Assembly (NCBI GenBank): GCA_025526995.1
Contig: JAHLKG010000029.1
Span: forward strand, 308,961-372,960
Direction of reading: 5' to 3'
DNA: 64,000 nt
Origin: Powellomyces hirtus
Lineage: Eukaryota; Chytridiomycota; Chytridiomycetes; Spizellomycetales; Powellomycetaceae
Below, one piece after another: positions 14,718 to 27,447 of the stretch (within the stretch, counting starts at the first letter, position 1; each line of letters starts with the position of its first letter). The position numbers were made by a program, and so were the translations under genes. The notes beneath the pieces are model-generated. The model was not told the origin of the DNA. It saw only the letters and a list, made by a program, of their open reading frames with translations, and searched no databases.

Positions 14718-16142
14718 TGTGTGCTCTCTTGGGGTAGTGTGGGTTCGACCCGGGACTGGTGCAAGGAGTGCGATAATGGTTATTCTGAGTAAGAACCTCC
14801 CACTAGTGTGGATTTTCGGGAAATTGGTTCCTGGTTTGGCCAAAGTTGATTGGAATGCGCGTTTTGTAGTGGGTGGAGTGTGGGTTGACAAAGAGGGACA
14901 CGGTGTGGGGGCAGACAGGAGATTGTTCTTCGCGTCGCAGTCCCAGATACAGCTTCTGAGAGCGTTTTCAAGGCAAAGCGCCGTTTCTGAGGACAGGGTT
15001 GAAAGAAAATTGCGAGGAAAAGGATATTGAAGAGCGGGGGCGGATGGAGCGGGATATTTATACTGTGAAGGGCGAGCCAAACTAGGTGCAGTGGAAAGCT
15101 CACGGGCGGGGCCTTGTGACCTCGCCTGTAGCTAGTCGCCAGACGAGGAGGACAGCGTTTATAATTGACCTTATTGTTTCTGCGGACTTCTCCTGCGGAG
15201 CCGGGGGGGGGGGGGTCTGCTTGGGTGCTGTCTCTCGGTTTGAAAACGCCAAACGCGTGCGCGCGCAGACGTTATGTCAGCAGTTCAAGACACGGGTTTG
15301 ACGCGTTTTCGACAGGGGGCGGCACAGTCAGCCTAAGAAATACAATGGGCGTTTTTACTGCGCGCCAGAATTCATGGAAAGAAGACGAGAGGAGCGAACA
15401 AATGGGGTCTGGGCACGACCGGCGACAAGAGACAGACATCGGGAAGTAAGTGCGGAGGGGAGCAGAGGCTGTAGGATCGCACAAACGGGTGCGGAAGAGC
15501 CACATTACCTTGCAACAATCCTGACCCATGGATGCAAGCAGGCGGCAAGTAATTAGCAAAAAAGAGATAGGCATGATGGGGGACCATATATGACATCGGT
15601 TCCCCCCTTGTGAGCAATGTGATGATGTCATGTGTGGACAAGCGAACAGAAGGTAACACATCCCTCCATAGTCGCAGTTCCAAGCTATGTATCACTCGGG
15701 TGTTCGCGCGCATAACAGAGTGCTTTGGTTGTTTGTTGTTCAGGGAACCAATCCACTTACTCATAAACATTCTGACAACCTATAGTACATTCAGGCTTAT
15801 GGATGCTTAACTAGATGGCCATTCCTTTCCTCTCTTTCGATGATTGACTAAGCAGACCCGATTCCATATTTGGAATGTTTGTCTATATGTAGTTATACTG
15901 TATGAGGGATACGTGACTTGGATCTAGTGTGGATGGAGTGCCAGAAAACACGTGCGCGTCGGGTCGTAGTCCCTCTCTCTTCGGGCTTCACACTCCAAAA
16001 TGTGCCAGATGTTTTGCTACCACTCCTGCCTTCTTTTTCTTTTTCTTTTTTTCCATTCTTTTTTGTTTTCTTGTGTTTCTGCAACTTCTGAGCACGTTAC
16101 TTTTTGCAACAACACGCTCCGGAACCACGCACGCAGCATAGA
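14718..16142. other. Divergent spacer, no gene seen
   Basis: This separates the TP-rich gene (-) from the TPR-like gene (+). A TATA-like element lies at 15055-15062 and a short G run near 15204. Several open frames of 60-130 codons cross it, but none has a recognisable family, splice-consistent extension or start context. Confidence 0.45.
15055..15062 (-). promoter_or_regulatory. Candidate TATA box of the TP-rich gene
   Basis: The minus strand reads TATAAATA about 340 bp upstream of the chosen ATG. If used, it would leave a leader of roughly 300 nt and would make the in-frame upstream start at 15080 unlikely. Confidence 0.35.
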
Positions 16143-19100
16143 ATGGTCACGAAACAGCAAAGTCAACCTGCGCAATGTCCGCCCGCCGGCAGCAACTCGG
16201 GCCAAACCGCACCCAACCCGTCCATCATGATCTGCAGAAACAAGCACTAGTAAGCATCCCTCCAACTCATTAAGCACCTCGGTCGCTTGTTCCTGGCTGG
16301 ACTGCATCCGTACTCCCGAGTCGGTCACCACTTGTCCACTCACTGCTAATGTCACGTCTCGCACCTCAGTCCATACATAGCTAGCTACCACGGCCCATGG
16401 CTGTCGCTTCCCGTAGAACTGCTTCAATCCCTGTTTGCGCTCAACAATGATACCACTACTGCACCCCCGCCTTCACCGATCGACCCGACCATCTTCCGGA
16501 ACCTGATCACGATCCGCACATTGGTTGACGACGCGAGCGAAATGGTGAGCACACCGGACGAGAGTTGAAGGGTGGAAGATGGATAGTGGGGATGGGGCGG
16601 AAGCTGTAGAGAAGTGGGTGGTGCATTTTTTGCTCGCGAAGCAATGAAGATGGAACTCTGCCGCTTTGTCGACTATCTCTGACACCGGTGAAAGGGCGTA
16701 TAACGATGAAGTGCAAAGAAGTCCACTCCTGGCCGTGCGCGCCCGCTAGACTTTGACTGTTTGCGCGCCTGGTCACTGCAAAAACAGTAGTAGGATCTCT
16801 TTTGCTGGATGTCGCAAAATACTAATTGTGGGTGCATGTGTGGAGCGGACCCGGAAGATGCAGCGTGAACCTGGGCATAGCATCACCAGGGCTGAATCAC
16901 AAAACCTGTTTGTCGAACCTCAAAGTTGACCTTTCCCTATTTCCCGCCATTCAAGGTGATCAAAGCCGCAGGCGGGCAAAACATGCGGGGCAACACCAAC
17001 ATGAACTCCTTGGGGATTCCTTATAACGCACGCGACTATTCACCAGCCGGCGGGCGCATGTCCGCGATCCGACAACACCGACTGCGTGAACTGGCCGTCT
17101 CGAAACTGGCGGCCGCGTATCGGTGTGATGAGATAGCTACCAGTGTGTTGACGATGCAGAGCGCTAGTGCGTTGGATGATGTTGCTGCAAAGGTGAGATA
17201 CTAGGTGACAGCTGGGATTGCGTGTGCAGAGAGTAAGGAAAGGGTTTTTGACCGGTGAGGTGTGTTTTGTTTGTATCAATTCCAGGTTTTGAAACGAGAT
17301 CCGCAAAACAGCGATGCCCTGTACGTGCACCATTTCCACGAAAAGATCCCTTCGCGAATGTTAGCTTCCTCGACTGACTGCAAGACCCTCGACACCTTAA
17401 TCGCATCCTATCCCAACACGCCTGAATTCTACCGCACCCGAGCCATGATCCACTCCTTTCGCGAGGAATTTCCCGCGGCCCTGCGGGATTTCAAAACTGC
17501 CATCTCACTCGCCAAGAAACGCAAACGAACCGTTAATGGAGTGGATTGCGGAGCTGTCGTGCATACTAGTAATGGTAATGATCCACTTCAATCGCCCTCC
17601 AAAGCATTGGAGCATTTGCTGCAACAGCAGCGACAGCAATTCTCGCAACAGCAGCAGCAGGAAGTACATTTTGAAAGTGATCAGGAGGATGCGTGTAGCG
17701 AGGCGACGCTGTATTTTCTCCGCGCGGCATGTTTCCACCAGTATGCTATACATCTCATCGACAAGGGGATCGATAAAGTTAATGATTCATATCTCTCTGA
17801 AAAGCGAAAGAAGAAGAACAAGAAAAAGAAGAAATCGCGGTCAGCTTCAGCCACTAAGATCAATGACGGCACGACACCAACTGATTCAACACCACCAATG
17901 GAAAGCCAAGTCGAACAACCAGTGCCTGCACCAGCAACAAACAAGAACACGATCATGAAGGACAACGCTACTACTGCCACTGTTCCATCCGCGTCATCCA
18001 CCGCTCCGCCCACCCCGCTCCCGACCTGGAACGAGTACAAGGACGCCATGCAACCCTCCGCTCAACTCATCGAGAATCTCGCGAGACGCAGTATTAGAGA
18101 TTACCACCATTTTCTCTCTTACTACCCCAACTCGCTCGAGCCCTTCATCCCGGCGGGCATGCCAGCAGGACTCTCTTCCTCAGCCTCGTCATCGCCCACC
18201 CAGAGCAATGACCAAATATCCGACGCACTTGTGCCTCATGGCCATCATCAACGGTATGAGAATGGAGATGCGGATGCGGTGGCGATTGCAACCATGCCTG
18301 CCTTTATCAGTAGCATCACGCCCAAATCGTTGACAAAACTCTCGTGTCCGTCCATGGGTGCTGTTGGCAATGGTGGGGCACTGGGATCCACGACGTGCCC
18401 GCAACACTCGTATCAGAACCACCATCACCATCACCCGCATGCCCAAATGGACCTGGGCGTCGTGACCCGCACCATGGGCCCACATTCGCTCACCCACCAA
18501 CATCATCATCAATTCAACACCAACAACACCCACTATCAAAACTACAACAGCCACAACCAGCACCCCCAGGAACCCCTGACCACCCTCGGCACCTACCACC
18601 CGCTCCTCCTGGAAGCCTGGTTCTCCATCGGCGTCAATTACATGCTCACCCGCGACTGGCGCACCACGGCCCAGTGGCATGACCGGATCCCGTACTTGCA
18701 AGATCAGGTGGAGGGATACCCTGTGTTCTTGCCGGCGAGAAGCATGAGCCAGGCGGATTATATTGAGATTTTGACCTTGTTGAGGAAGGCGGCGAGGGAG
18801 AGGACGGGTGGGAGCGGTGCGGCGACTGGGGGTGGGACGCAGCAACAGGGACAGAAACAGACGAATGGACAGCAGCAGCAGCAGCAACAACGACAAAATG
18901 GGACGAGTGATGCCACTGCGACAACCACCCCCGCACTGCATCAACAGCAACAGTTGGTCAACACTAACAACAATTACACCTCATGTGACTGCCGTGCACA
19001 TGCATTGTCCTCCTCCTCCTCATCGCCCACCACCAGCAAACAACAACCACAGCACCGACCGGAAGCGGGCACCACCCACACCACCCCGAACAGCACGCTG

Positions 19101-19407
19101 AAACAGTACCCGCTGCATACAAAACGCGCCCAGACCGTGTCCATGTGGCTCCAAGCTATGGCGATGGCGGACCGCGAAGCGGTGGCGACAAAAGTGTCTA
19201 AGACGTTGGATTCGCAGTTGGGCCATGTGCAGGTAGGTGAGCAAGATGAAAAAAAAATCGAAAAAGAATGTGGAAGAAAGGATGGAGAAGGCTGATTTAT
19301 TACTTCATTTTATTTATTGGTAGGATCAGATTAAGCATCTGGAAGATAGGAAGCGGGAGTTGCTTGCGGTTAGGAAGTTGAAGATGGATCAGTTGGTGCT
19401 GGGGTGA
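16143..19407 (+). CDS. Conserved fungal TPR-like protein with Q/H-rich inserts
   Basis: Exons 16143-16249, 16370-16544, 16956-17192, 17286-19232 and 19324-19407 give 849 aa, with all phases consistent. Conserved blocks are PWLSLPVELLQSLFALN and FRNLITIRTLVDDASEM (exon 2), MSAIRQHRLRELAVSKLAAA and DEIATSVLTMQSAS (exon 3), and NSDALYVHHFHEKIPSR with a helical-repeat stretch FYRTRAMIHSFREEFPAAL in exon 4. I recall this arrangement from uncharacterised fungal tetratricopeptide-like proteins but know no assigned function. Long inserts follow: polyQ, a Lys-rich block, His/Asn/Gln runs, then a conserved LLEAWFSIGVNYMLTRDW segment. The C-terminus is a short charged helix in the last exon. Intron 2 (about 410 nt) is unusually long for this window. 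Confidence 0.8.
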
Positions 19408-20075
19408 GAGGGAGTGAGTGGGAGCAAGGGGTGGACGTGAAGTGAGGGCAAAGGGTTGAGAACCGAAGAGAGCGGGACTCGATAGGAAGGGTGGCAGTAA
19501 ATAAAAACAATAATTGGCGAATGAATGAGTGAAAACTGGACTCTATCGGAATAGCTTGGTGTTGTTTGCTACGTTTGTTACTGTTGCAGGCGGTTAAATG
19601 GACCGTTTGGCGCCAGATCAGGTTAGGGTTGCTCCCCTTCATTAGGCAGCCTCCAAGGAAAAAGAACAGCCGAAAGGGTTCTGTCAGTAGCACGAGTACA
19701 ACCATTAATTGCTGCCGTTCAATCGTCTCCTCCTTTATTCTGCATAACAAAATGCACAAACACAATACGCTGTTGAGAAACTCGCCAGGGTTTCCGAATT
19801 ATTTTTTTGTAACATTTGAGCGATGGTGTTTATTTTTTTGGGACCCTTCGGCGCTGCTGTTTCTGTCGTTTTTTTGGTGCTATGTCGGAGGGAAACGACC
19901 AATGGGTGCATGTGTTGTAACTGACCATGGGATTCAAACGTGGGCATACACTTGTTGTTCACGAAAAGCGACGCGAACCTCGCGCATGCGTGGCTGCTCC
20001 TCTGTGTACTTCCCGAGATCACATACGGTATAAAGACAGCAAGATCGCCCCTCTCGCCGCTCTTGCCCGCATTGC
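19408..20075. other. Spacer, no gene seen
   Basis: This is the 3' flank of the TPR-like gene and the promoter of oligopeptidase B. A single GGTTAGGG occurs at about 19620. The only other notable element is the TATA-like site at 20029. Confidence 0.5.
20029..20035 (+). promoter_or_regulatory. Candidate TATA box of oligopeptidase B
   Basis: TATAAAG lies 46 bp upstream of the first in-frame ATG at 20076. With a usual 25-30 bp spacing, transcripts would begin just upstream of that ATG and include the long N-terminus. Confidence 0.45.
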
Positions 20076-22738
20076 ATGCACCCTCGACTCTGTCCCCCCT
20101 CCCGCCTGCTCACCGCGCGCCGTTCCAATCCGCTCTCACTCATCACCGCAACAGCGACTGCCGCCGTTGCCATCTCTTTTCTCGTCCGTGGTTACCGACC
20201 CAGCTTGCCCGGTTTCTCGACCCCTTCTGTAGCCACTACACCATCAGCGACAGCTTTGAGACCGTTGACAATGTCGAGTGTGGTGCAGAACATGATGGCG
20301 GCGGCTGCGACGCCGGCTACCCCTGTCCCGCCGGTTGCGAAGAAGGTCCCGCATGTGGTATGTGTGTGCGCGGGCGATGCGGAGATGGGTGCGCAAAAAA
20401 CATGGGTGCGCAAAAAAAACTGATACCTCGTTCCCCCCCCCCCCCCAATAGCACAAGTACTTTGATGTTGAGACGCCCGACGACTACCACTGGATGAAGG
20501 ATATGAGCAAGGACAAGCACCCGGACATTATCTCGAACCTCGAAGCGGAAAACACGTACGCCAAAGATGTGCATCTCGACCCCAACAGCGCGCTCATCAC
20601 CACCATCTACGACGAATTCGTGTCGCGCATCCAAGAAGACGATGCGGAAGTGCCCGTGTTCAAAGACCCCTATTTCTACTACAAACGCACGGAAAAGGGG
20701 AAACAGTACCCCATCTACGCGCGCCGCAAGATGTCCATGACCGACAGTGCCGAGGAGGTCTTGTTGAATCAGAATGAGTTGACGTTTGAGTACCAGAGTG
20801 TCGGGCTGTACAAAGTCAGCCCCGATCACAGAACGCTGGCGTATAGCTTGGATACCACGGGCGATGAGATTTTTACGATTTATTTCAAGGATCTGGCCAC
20901 GGGTGCGATCATGGAGCGGGACACGATCCGGAATGCGAGCATGGAGGGCGAGTGGACGAATGATATGAAGGCGTTTTATTACACGGTTTTGGACGACATT
21001 CATCGCACCGACCGCGTGTATAAACATGTGGTGGGCACAGATGCGGCCATGGATAAGTTGATTTTTAAGGAGGATGATCAGAAGTTTGCGGTGGATTTGG
21101 AAAAGACGAATTCTGGGCAGTATATTTTGATTGGGGTCGGGAGTTCGTTGACTACAGAGTATTATATTCTGGACGCCAACTCTGCGGATGCTGGTAAGCT
21201 CACCACCGTCTCGGGAACACAGTGGAGTTGCCGAATGCACTGACTGACGATTGCTTTCCAATGTCTGGTTGTAATTAGAACTCAAACTCTTCCACCCTCG
21301 TGAACTCCGTCACAAGTACTTTGTCGACCATCAAAACGACAAATTCCTCATTCTCACTGATGGCGGGGGCAAGTTCCTCAACTTCAAACTGTGCGCCACG
21401 CCGCTCGACAAGACGGGTCAAGACCACTGGACGGATCTCCTGCCTTACGATCCGTTGACGCATCTCACGGGGATGACCCCGTTCAAGACCCACGTGGCTC
21501 TGTACAGCCGGTCTGAAGGTCTGGAGCAGATCAAGATCATCCAGTCGTCGGGCCCCGACTCGGCCATCACCCCGGACTCGTCCTCGTACACGCTCGAGTT
21601 TGAGGAGGATATGTATTCGCTGACCCCTGCTGGCACGTCGGCGCAGAATTATGCGTCGAGCGTCCTGCGGTTCACGTACGCTTCGATGCTGACCCCGCCG
21701 CGGGTTATTGGCCACGACACCACGACTCGGAAGCACAATATTCTCAAGGAGACGCATGTTCCCAACTACGATCGCACCAAATATGCAATGAAGCGGATTT
21801 ATGCCCCGATTCCGAAGGACACGGTTGTCAAAGCGCCCGGGGACACGCCGACGCCGGACAAGATCCCCATTTCGTTGGTGTACAGCAAAGACTTTAAGCA
21901 AGACGGCTCGCAACCGTGCTTGCTCTACGGATATGGGTCGTATGGGATTTCAATTGACCCCAACTTTAACACCAAACTGTTTAGTTTTGTGGACCGCGGC
22001 TACGTGTACGCGATTGCGCATATTCGCGGAGGAGGCGAATGCGGGCGCGCGTGGTATGAATGCGGCAAGTTTCAGCATAAACGGAACACGTTCACGGATT
22101 TCGTTGCCGCCGCGGACCAACTTGTGAAGGAAAAGTACACTGCGCACGACCGGATGGCGATTGAAGGGCGGTCGGCGGGCGGGCTCCTGATTGGAGCGAC
22201 GTTGAACTTGCGGCCGGATGTGGCAGCGGTTGCGATTGCGGGGGTGCCGTTTGTGGATGTGGTGAATACGATGATGGATGATAAGATCCCGCTTACGATC
22301 AACGAGTATGAGGAATGGGGGTATATCCTGGACCGCACGTTTTTTGACTATATCAGCACGTACTCGCCGTACGAAAACCTCAAAAGCGTCACGCGCGCGT
22401 TTCCCGACTTGCTGGTGAAGGCGGGATTGAATGATCCTCGGGTGCAGTACTGGGAGCCCCAAAAGTGGGTTGCCAAGTTGAGGGCGTTGCGTCGGGAAAA
22501 AGCAGTTGCTGCTGCTGCTGCTGATGATGATGAGAGTGGCAAGAGTGGCATTGACAGTGAGGAGGGTGTGATTGTGTTTGATTGTAAGATGGGGTCGGGA
22601 CATTTTGGGCATTCGGGCCGCTATGCGTATTTGAAGGAGGTGGCGGCGGATTATGCGTTTGTGGTTGATCGGATTGACAAGAGTATGCAGAAGAAGAAGG
22701 AAAAGAAGGAGGAGGGCCAGGCGACCAGGGCGGTGTAG
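20076..22738 (+). CDS. OPB: Oligopeptidase B (prolyl oligopeptidase family S9A)
   Basis: Exons 20076-20357, 20452-21193 and 21279-22738 give 827 aa. Oligopeptidase B is a serine peptidase that cuts short peptides after Lys or Arg. An N-terminal beta-propeller (starting around HKYFDVETPDDYHWMKD) gates a C-terminal alpha/beta hydrolase domain. The catalytic triad is visible: Ser640 in GRSAGG, Asp727 in AGLNDPRV and His783 in GSGHFGHSGRY. VQYWEPQKWVAKLRAL is diagnostic of OpB rather than prolyl oligopeptidase. Two starts are possible. The ATG at 20076 adds about 65 residues that are Arg/Ser-rich, lack acidic residues and contain a hydrophobic stretch, like a mitochondrial or membrane presequence. 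The ATG at 20271 gives a cytosolic form. The C-terminus is Lys-rich, and an Ala/Asp-rich insert lies near residue 755. Confidence 0.93.
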
Positions 22739-24160
22739 TAGGGACAGAGTAGAGTAAGAGTAGATAGGAAATGCGTTTGTTTGGATAGTTTTCTTTCACT
22801 TTCATGTCGAGTGGTTCTGCTGGTGAATAAAAAAAAAAAACACTAGTGGACTGCACGCATGTCCCTGTTGATTCAACGCATCTCTGGCCATGTCCGACAA
22901 TAAGCCCTTTGCATGTCGCTGTAGTTTATTGTATGCAACGATTGACTACCCTAACCCTAACCCTCTAAATGAAGGGTGCCTCATGGAATGAGTGGTGAAA
23001 TGTCATGTGATGAGCGGAGCCAACATCTGGGATGAAATGGAGGTGGAAGGCTCAGCCCTCCGGGTGGCGGCGAGTGGCGGCGGCAAAGGCGTTCGATGGT
23101 TTTGTTTCTATTCCCTTCTCCGCCGCATTCTTCTCTCAATCAATGACTGACAGGTGTCGTTCAGTGGCGTCACGTGCCAGGTGTTAAAGAGAGGGTAGGC
23201 TACATCTGGCCTGATTCATCTCCTCTCCTTTCCTTCCTTTCTTCCAAATATCGATAGGATGTGGCCCTTTGAATACGCCAAGAAGGGGTCATGTCGCTTT
23301 AGTAATGTGTTTACTGTTTGCGAATGTGTCACGCGAGACTATTATTAAACGAAACTACTAACTCCTACTTCTATCTGGACTCCCTCCGTTCCGGCTTGCG
23401 GCGAAAAATAGACAGAGAGTGAGTGTGAGAGGGTGAGAGACAAGTGGCGGAATGGGAGACGTTTTCCGTTTGTCTTTGTTTTTATTTTTCACCCTCCCAC
23501 CAGCAGATCTTTTGGGGGTCCATAAGTAAATAGCAATAGTAGCAACTGTGAAATCTGTGATTGATTGCACGTTGGTCGTACAGTGGCGGGTTGGGACTTT
23601 GGAACTACTCACTGCAAGTTCAGCCAGTCAGCCAGTCAGTGAGGCATTTTTGTAAACGAGAGAATCAGTCGTTTTGACACCTGCGCCTGAGTCACTCCGT
23701 CCGCTCAACTCAAGTCAACACTAACTTGTCACACCTCACGTCAAAATCAAACGGGTTGAGAAAAACCCTAAGCCAGTCGACACCGCGTCAACCCCACCTT
23801 CAACGACTACCGTAAACTCTCGAGTTTCGAGTCGCCGGTCATCTCACACACACACTCCTCCGTTCCGGTCGTTCCGCTTTTCCGCTCCCCCCCTGTTTTG
23901 TAATATTCTATCCTCAATACCCCCTCCGCCTCCCTCCGGATCCTACCTACCCACTTCCGCACACGCAACACCTTTTTTTTGGGGACTTTATACTTGGCAC
24001 ACTTTGTGGCGCGCACCGCTTCTTGGAGCAATTATCAACCTTTAGTACAGTTACAAGACTGTTCTCGCAAACACTTGATATAGATATCTCTGTCCCCCAC
24101 TCCCCCATCCCGGCTCTCCCGTCTTGGTTCTTCTCCTCCCCATTGCGGTCATAGCCAGTC
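22739..24160. other. Long spacer with a telomere-like motif, no gene seen
   Basis: This holds the 3' flank of oligopeptidase B (an AATAAA within an A run near 22827) and a long upstream region for the Zn2Cys6 gene. CT-rich stretches fill 23850-24150. I find no coding segment. Confidence 0.5.
22948..22966 (-). repeat. Interstitial telomere-like motif
   Basis: Three consecutive CCCTAA-type units lie downstream of oligopeptidase B, inverted relative to the terminal telomere array. Confidence 0.8.
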
Positions 24161-26893
24161 ATGTATAATCCGCATCACGCCTATCACCGCCAGCAGCAGC
24201 AACAGCAACAGCACCACCAACAACAACACAGTGGCTACTACTCTTCCCCATCCGACTCTCTCCACGACGGCGACTCTCCGCCTCCGATAGACGATGCCAA
24301 CCACCACCAGAACCACAAGCGCAAACGCACCACCAAAGCTTGTGACGTGTGCAACAAGCGAAAAGTAAAGTGCGACGGCAAGAAACCGTCCTGCACCCAA
24401 TGCGATAATGGCGGGCTGGCGTGTTCCTATGAGCGCGAGGCCAAGAAACGAGGGCCGAAACAAGGCCATCTCAAGGAACTGGAGTCGAGATTGAAGCAGA
24501 TGGAGGCGCTTATCAAACCCTTGACTGATAAACTGCCCGAGAAGGAAGAGTCAAATAGTAATGGAACAGGAGGAGGCTCGAAAAAAGTGCGGATAGGAGG
24601 GCCACCGACAGCAGGGATATCTGCAGGTGGCATTTCAGCATCTCAATCCGCGTCAGTACCCCACGAATTCAGTGCAACGGCATTCCATCAGCAACTGCGG
24701 AGTGGCCAATACCAGCAGCAGAGCCATCCCATGAACATCAGCGTCACCACTAGCAGCAATCAATCACAAATGACCACGACGCCGTTCATGACCGGCTTCT
24801 CGTACGGGTCCGACCCCGACGTCATGCCCGCCATGCCCGTCACCAGTACCGCCTTCTCCCCAACTCTGTCGATGAAAAACTCGAGCACCTCCTCACCTCG
24901 AGCATCTGAAGACGAAGATATTTGGAACATTATCGACCGCGATTTCGATGAACTGATGGGTGGTGGGTCGTTCCCGGCCGACTCGATCTTGGCCGGTGAT
25001 GACCACACGGGCAACCATCAACCACAACAATCCTCGTTCAGCGCTCTTTGGGGAAGTGCGGCCGCAGCCACAGCTGCCGCCAACGATGCTCGCATACGAC
25101 CCAAGAGCATACCCCGACAGCTGCAAGGTCCGTTTGGTCAAGTGCCGTACTCGTCCTCCATGCATGGTCAGCAACGCAAAGGGTGGCCAGAGGACGATAT
25201 AGCGACAAAATTGCCCGATGATGCCGTCGAGGAGCTGCTGGATCTTTTTTTCATTTATATGAACCCGATACTTGGATTCATGGTCCATGAAAAGGAGTTT
25301 AGAAGAACGCTGCCCATTCAGAGCCCGCTGTTGTTGCATTCGATGTATGCCCTTGCGGCCCGGTTTTCGTGTCATCCGAGCATTGCAAAGAACCCAGATA
25401 CCATGTACCGTGCGGTAAGTCAGAAGGCTTGCCAACAATTGTGAATCGCACTCTCTGAACGGCGCAACTCAACTGGCTTGTTGTGGGTCTTGCAGGGAGA
25501 CATCTTTTACGCCAATGCCCGAGTCTATATCAGTCAGAACGTGGATGTGCCGAGTCTTGACACTGTCTGTGCTTTGATTATGTTGATGACGTATGCTTCC
25601 GGGAGCGGCAGAGGTAAGCAAATAACGACACGCAAAACGCATTATTTGTTGTTCGCTATATGAGAGAAAATCCAACGCCCCTTCTCTCGCCCCCGTCTTC
25701 TCTTAGCTTCTGCATCATGGATGTACTCTGGAATGGCGATTCGCATGGCCCAATCGCTCAAACTGGACCTTGACCCGGACTTTGTCGAAGTGCAAAACGC
25801 GTTCGGTCCGATATCGCTGTTTGACAAGGAACGAAGACGGCGCGTCTGGTGGTGCTGTTTCCTAACCGATCGCTACGCTGCAGCTGCCGCTGACCGGTCT
25901 ATGTTGGCTCAAGAGCGCGACGTCAAGGTCTTTTATCCCGTACCAGCCTGGGACTGGAACAAAATGAACGTTGACGACAAGGCAACCGGCCAGGTTGAAA
26001 ACGGCGACGCTGCCCCGGGCGTCCACAGCCAGTGGCAACTCACCGTTCTGTCCTCGACGGGCGCCATGCCCGCCCCGCGCCCCGATGAACCGTACGTTAG
26101 CCAAAACCCGACCGATCACTACATATCTCTCGGAAAACTGTTTGGCCGGGTCATGGATTACACCAGTGCTCTGAGATCACCTGCCCCGTCATTGCCGGGC
26201 ATGCAAGTCATCAGCATGGCCGACATGGAAGGACGCTTCACCGCGCTCGAACAAGCACTGAATGACTGGATGGCCAACATGCCGAAATGGATGCGCAGCC
26301 CCGGTTGCACTTTTGCGGCCAACTGGGGCGACCGAAACCCCGACGGCGCCCTCTCCCCGCCCTCGTGGGATGTCGCCTACATCCACTTGTTATACAACAC
26401 GGCCGTGATTCTTCTCCATCGACCTAAAATGATGGCGGCGCTGAATCAGGGCGCAAATGTCACTCAGTCGAAGCATTTCTTGACGAGTCAGAATAGTGCC
26501 ATTGCGGCAGCCAATTTGACCGAAGCGATGATGAGTGCTAACCCGAACCTGTTCTGGATTACCCCGTTCGTATGCTTCTGTCTGTTCCAGGTATGTCAAT
26601 CATTTACAGACGCGTAATCCGTTTTTATACCACAAACTCTGATTGTTTCTGGTGGTTTCTTTGTACAGACCGCCCTCGTCCACATTGTATGCGCGCAAGC
26701 CCTCCGCGGCGACTCTGCCGCTGTCGCGGCCGCCCATACGCGCCTGCGCTTACATCTCCGTGCCCTGCGCGGCACGAGCCGCTTCTGGCTCCAGGGAAAT
26801 CAGCTCGCCATTATCCTCAGCGACCTGTGCAAGAGTCTGGACGAGGCGCTCATCGAGGCGGCGGATTCGGATGTTCAGGACATGGGCATGTGA
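24161..26893 (+). CDS. Zn2Cys6 fungal transcription factor
   Basis: Exons 24161-25414, 25496-25613, 25707-26590 and 26669-26893 give 826 aa. The N-terminus is Gln/His-rich. A binuclear zinc cluster follows with Cys61, Cys64, Cys71, Cys78, Cys81 and Cys88 in the standard C-x2-C-x6-C-x6-C-x2-C-x6-C spacing, preceded by KRKRTTK. A short linker and coiled coil (LKELESRLKQMEALI) probably dimerise it. After a Ser/Gln-rich region comes a fungal_trans-type middle domain from about residue 365 (LDLFFIYMNPILGFMVHEKE, then SWMYSGMAIRMAQSLKLDLD and ERRRRVWWCCFLTDRY). This layout is typical of XlnR/Gal4-class regulators. The target genes cannot be read from the sequence. Confidence 0.93.
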
Positions 26894-27447
26894 GGATGCG
26901 GGTTGCGTTGACGCTTTTTTGCCTCGCGCCAGACGTTATCTGTATTTCGGTTTCACAACCTCCCGTCCATGCTCGAACGCCGACCGGTCGATCTCACCCC
27001 ACTCCCTCCCTCCTCCCAATCCTTCCCCCATTTTAGAGATGCCCCCACATTACATTTTTAGTATTTATGTACAGCACGATACCTGTGGGATTGGGGACCA
27101 GACGCCGTTGCCTTGTCGTGGTATAATTATTAGATTTTCATGCACTTGCGCCATGTCCAGAACTTGATAAAGTCACAATTGACGCATGTGGCTTGGCACT
27201 TTGGATGATACTGAATATAGGCTCGGCGGGGAGGCGGCAAAACTCACATCACGTCAATTTATTGGGCAAGTGTGAAGTTTTAGCGTTTGTCGGATTTTAC
27301 AACCTGCGTGTTCGTTCTTGCATGTTTACCTAGTATTTGTCATCTGGCCATTGTTTAGTGCTCTCTGGTCGCCGGCCGCCCTGTTTTCCTTTTTCGTTAT
27401 TTTTTCTCGGTCACCTCTTTGGTTTTGTTATACCCCCCCGCTGCAAC
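26894..27447. other. Spacer, no gene seen
   Basis: This lies between the Zn2Cys6 gene and the F-box gene, which share orientation. It is partly T-rich just before the F-box start. No coding segment is supported. Confidence 0.5.

Noticed and set aside
15272..15661. Minus-strand frame of 129 codons between two genes
   Set aside because: Cys/Ser-rich with no family and no consistent splice partners; probably chance.
18189..18950. 253-codon minus-strand frame inside the TPR-like gene
   Set aside because: It is the antisense shadow of His/Gln-rich coding sequence, with no similarity or splice support.
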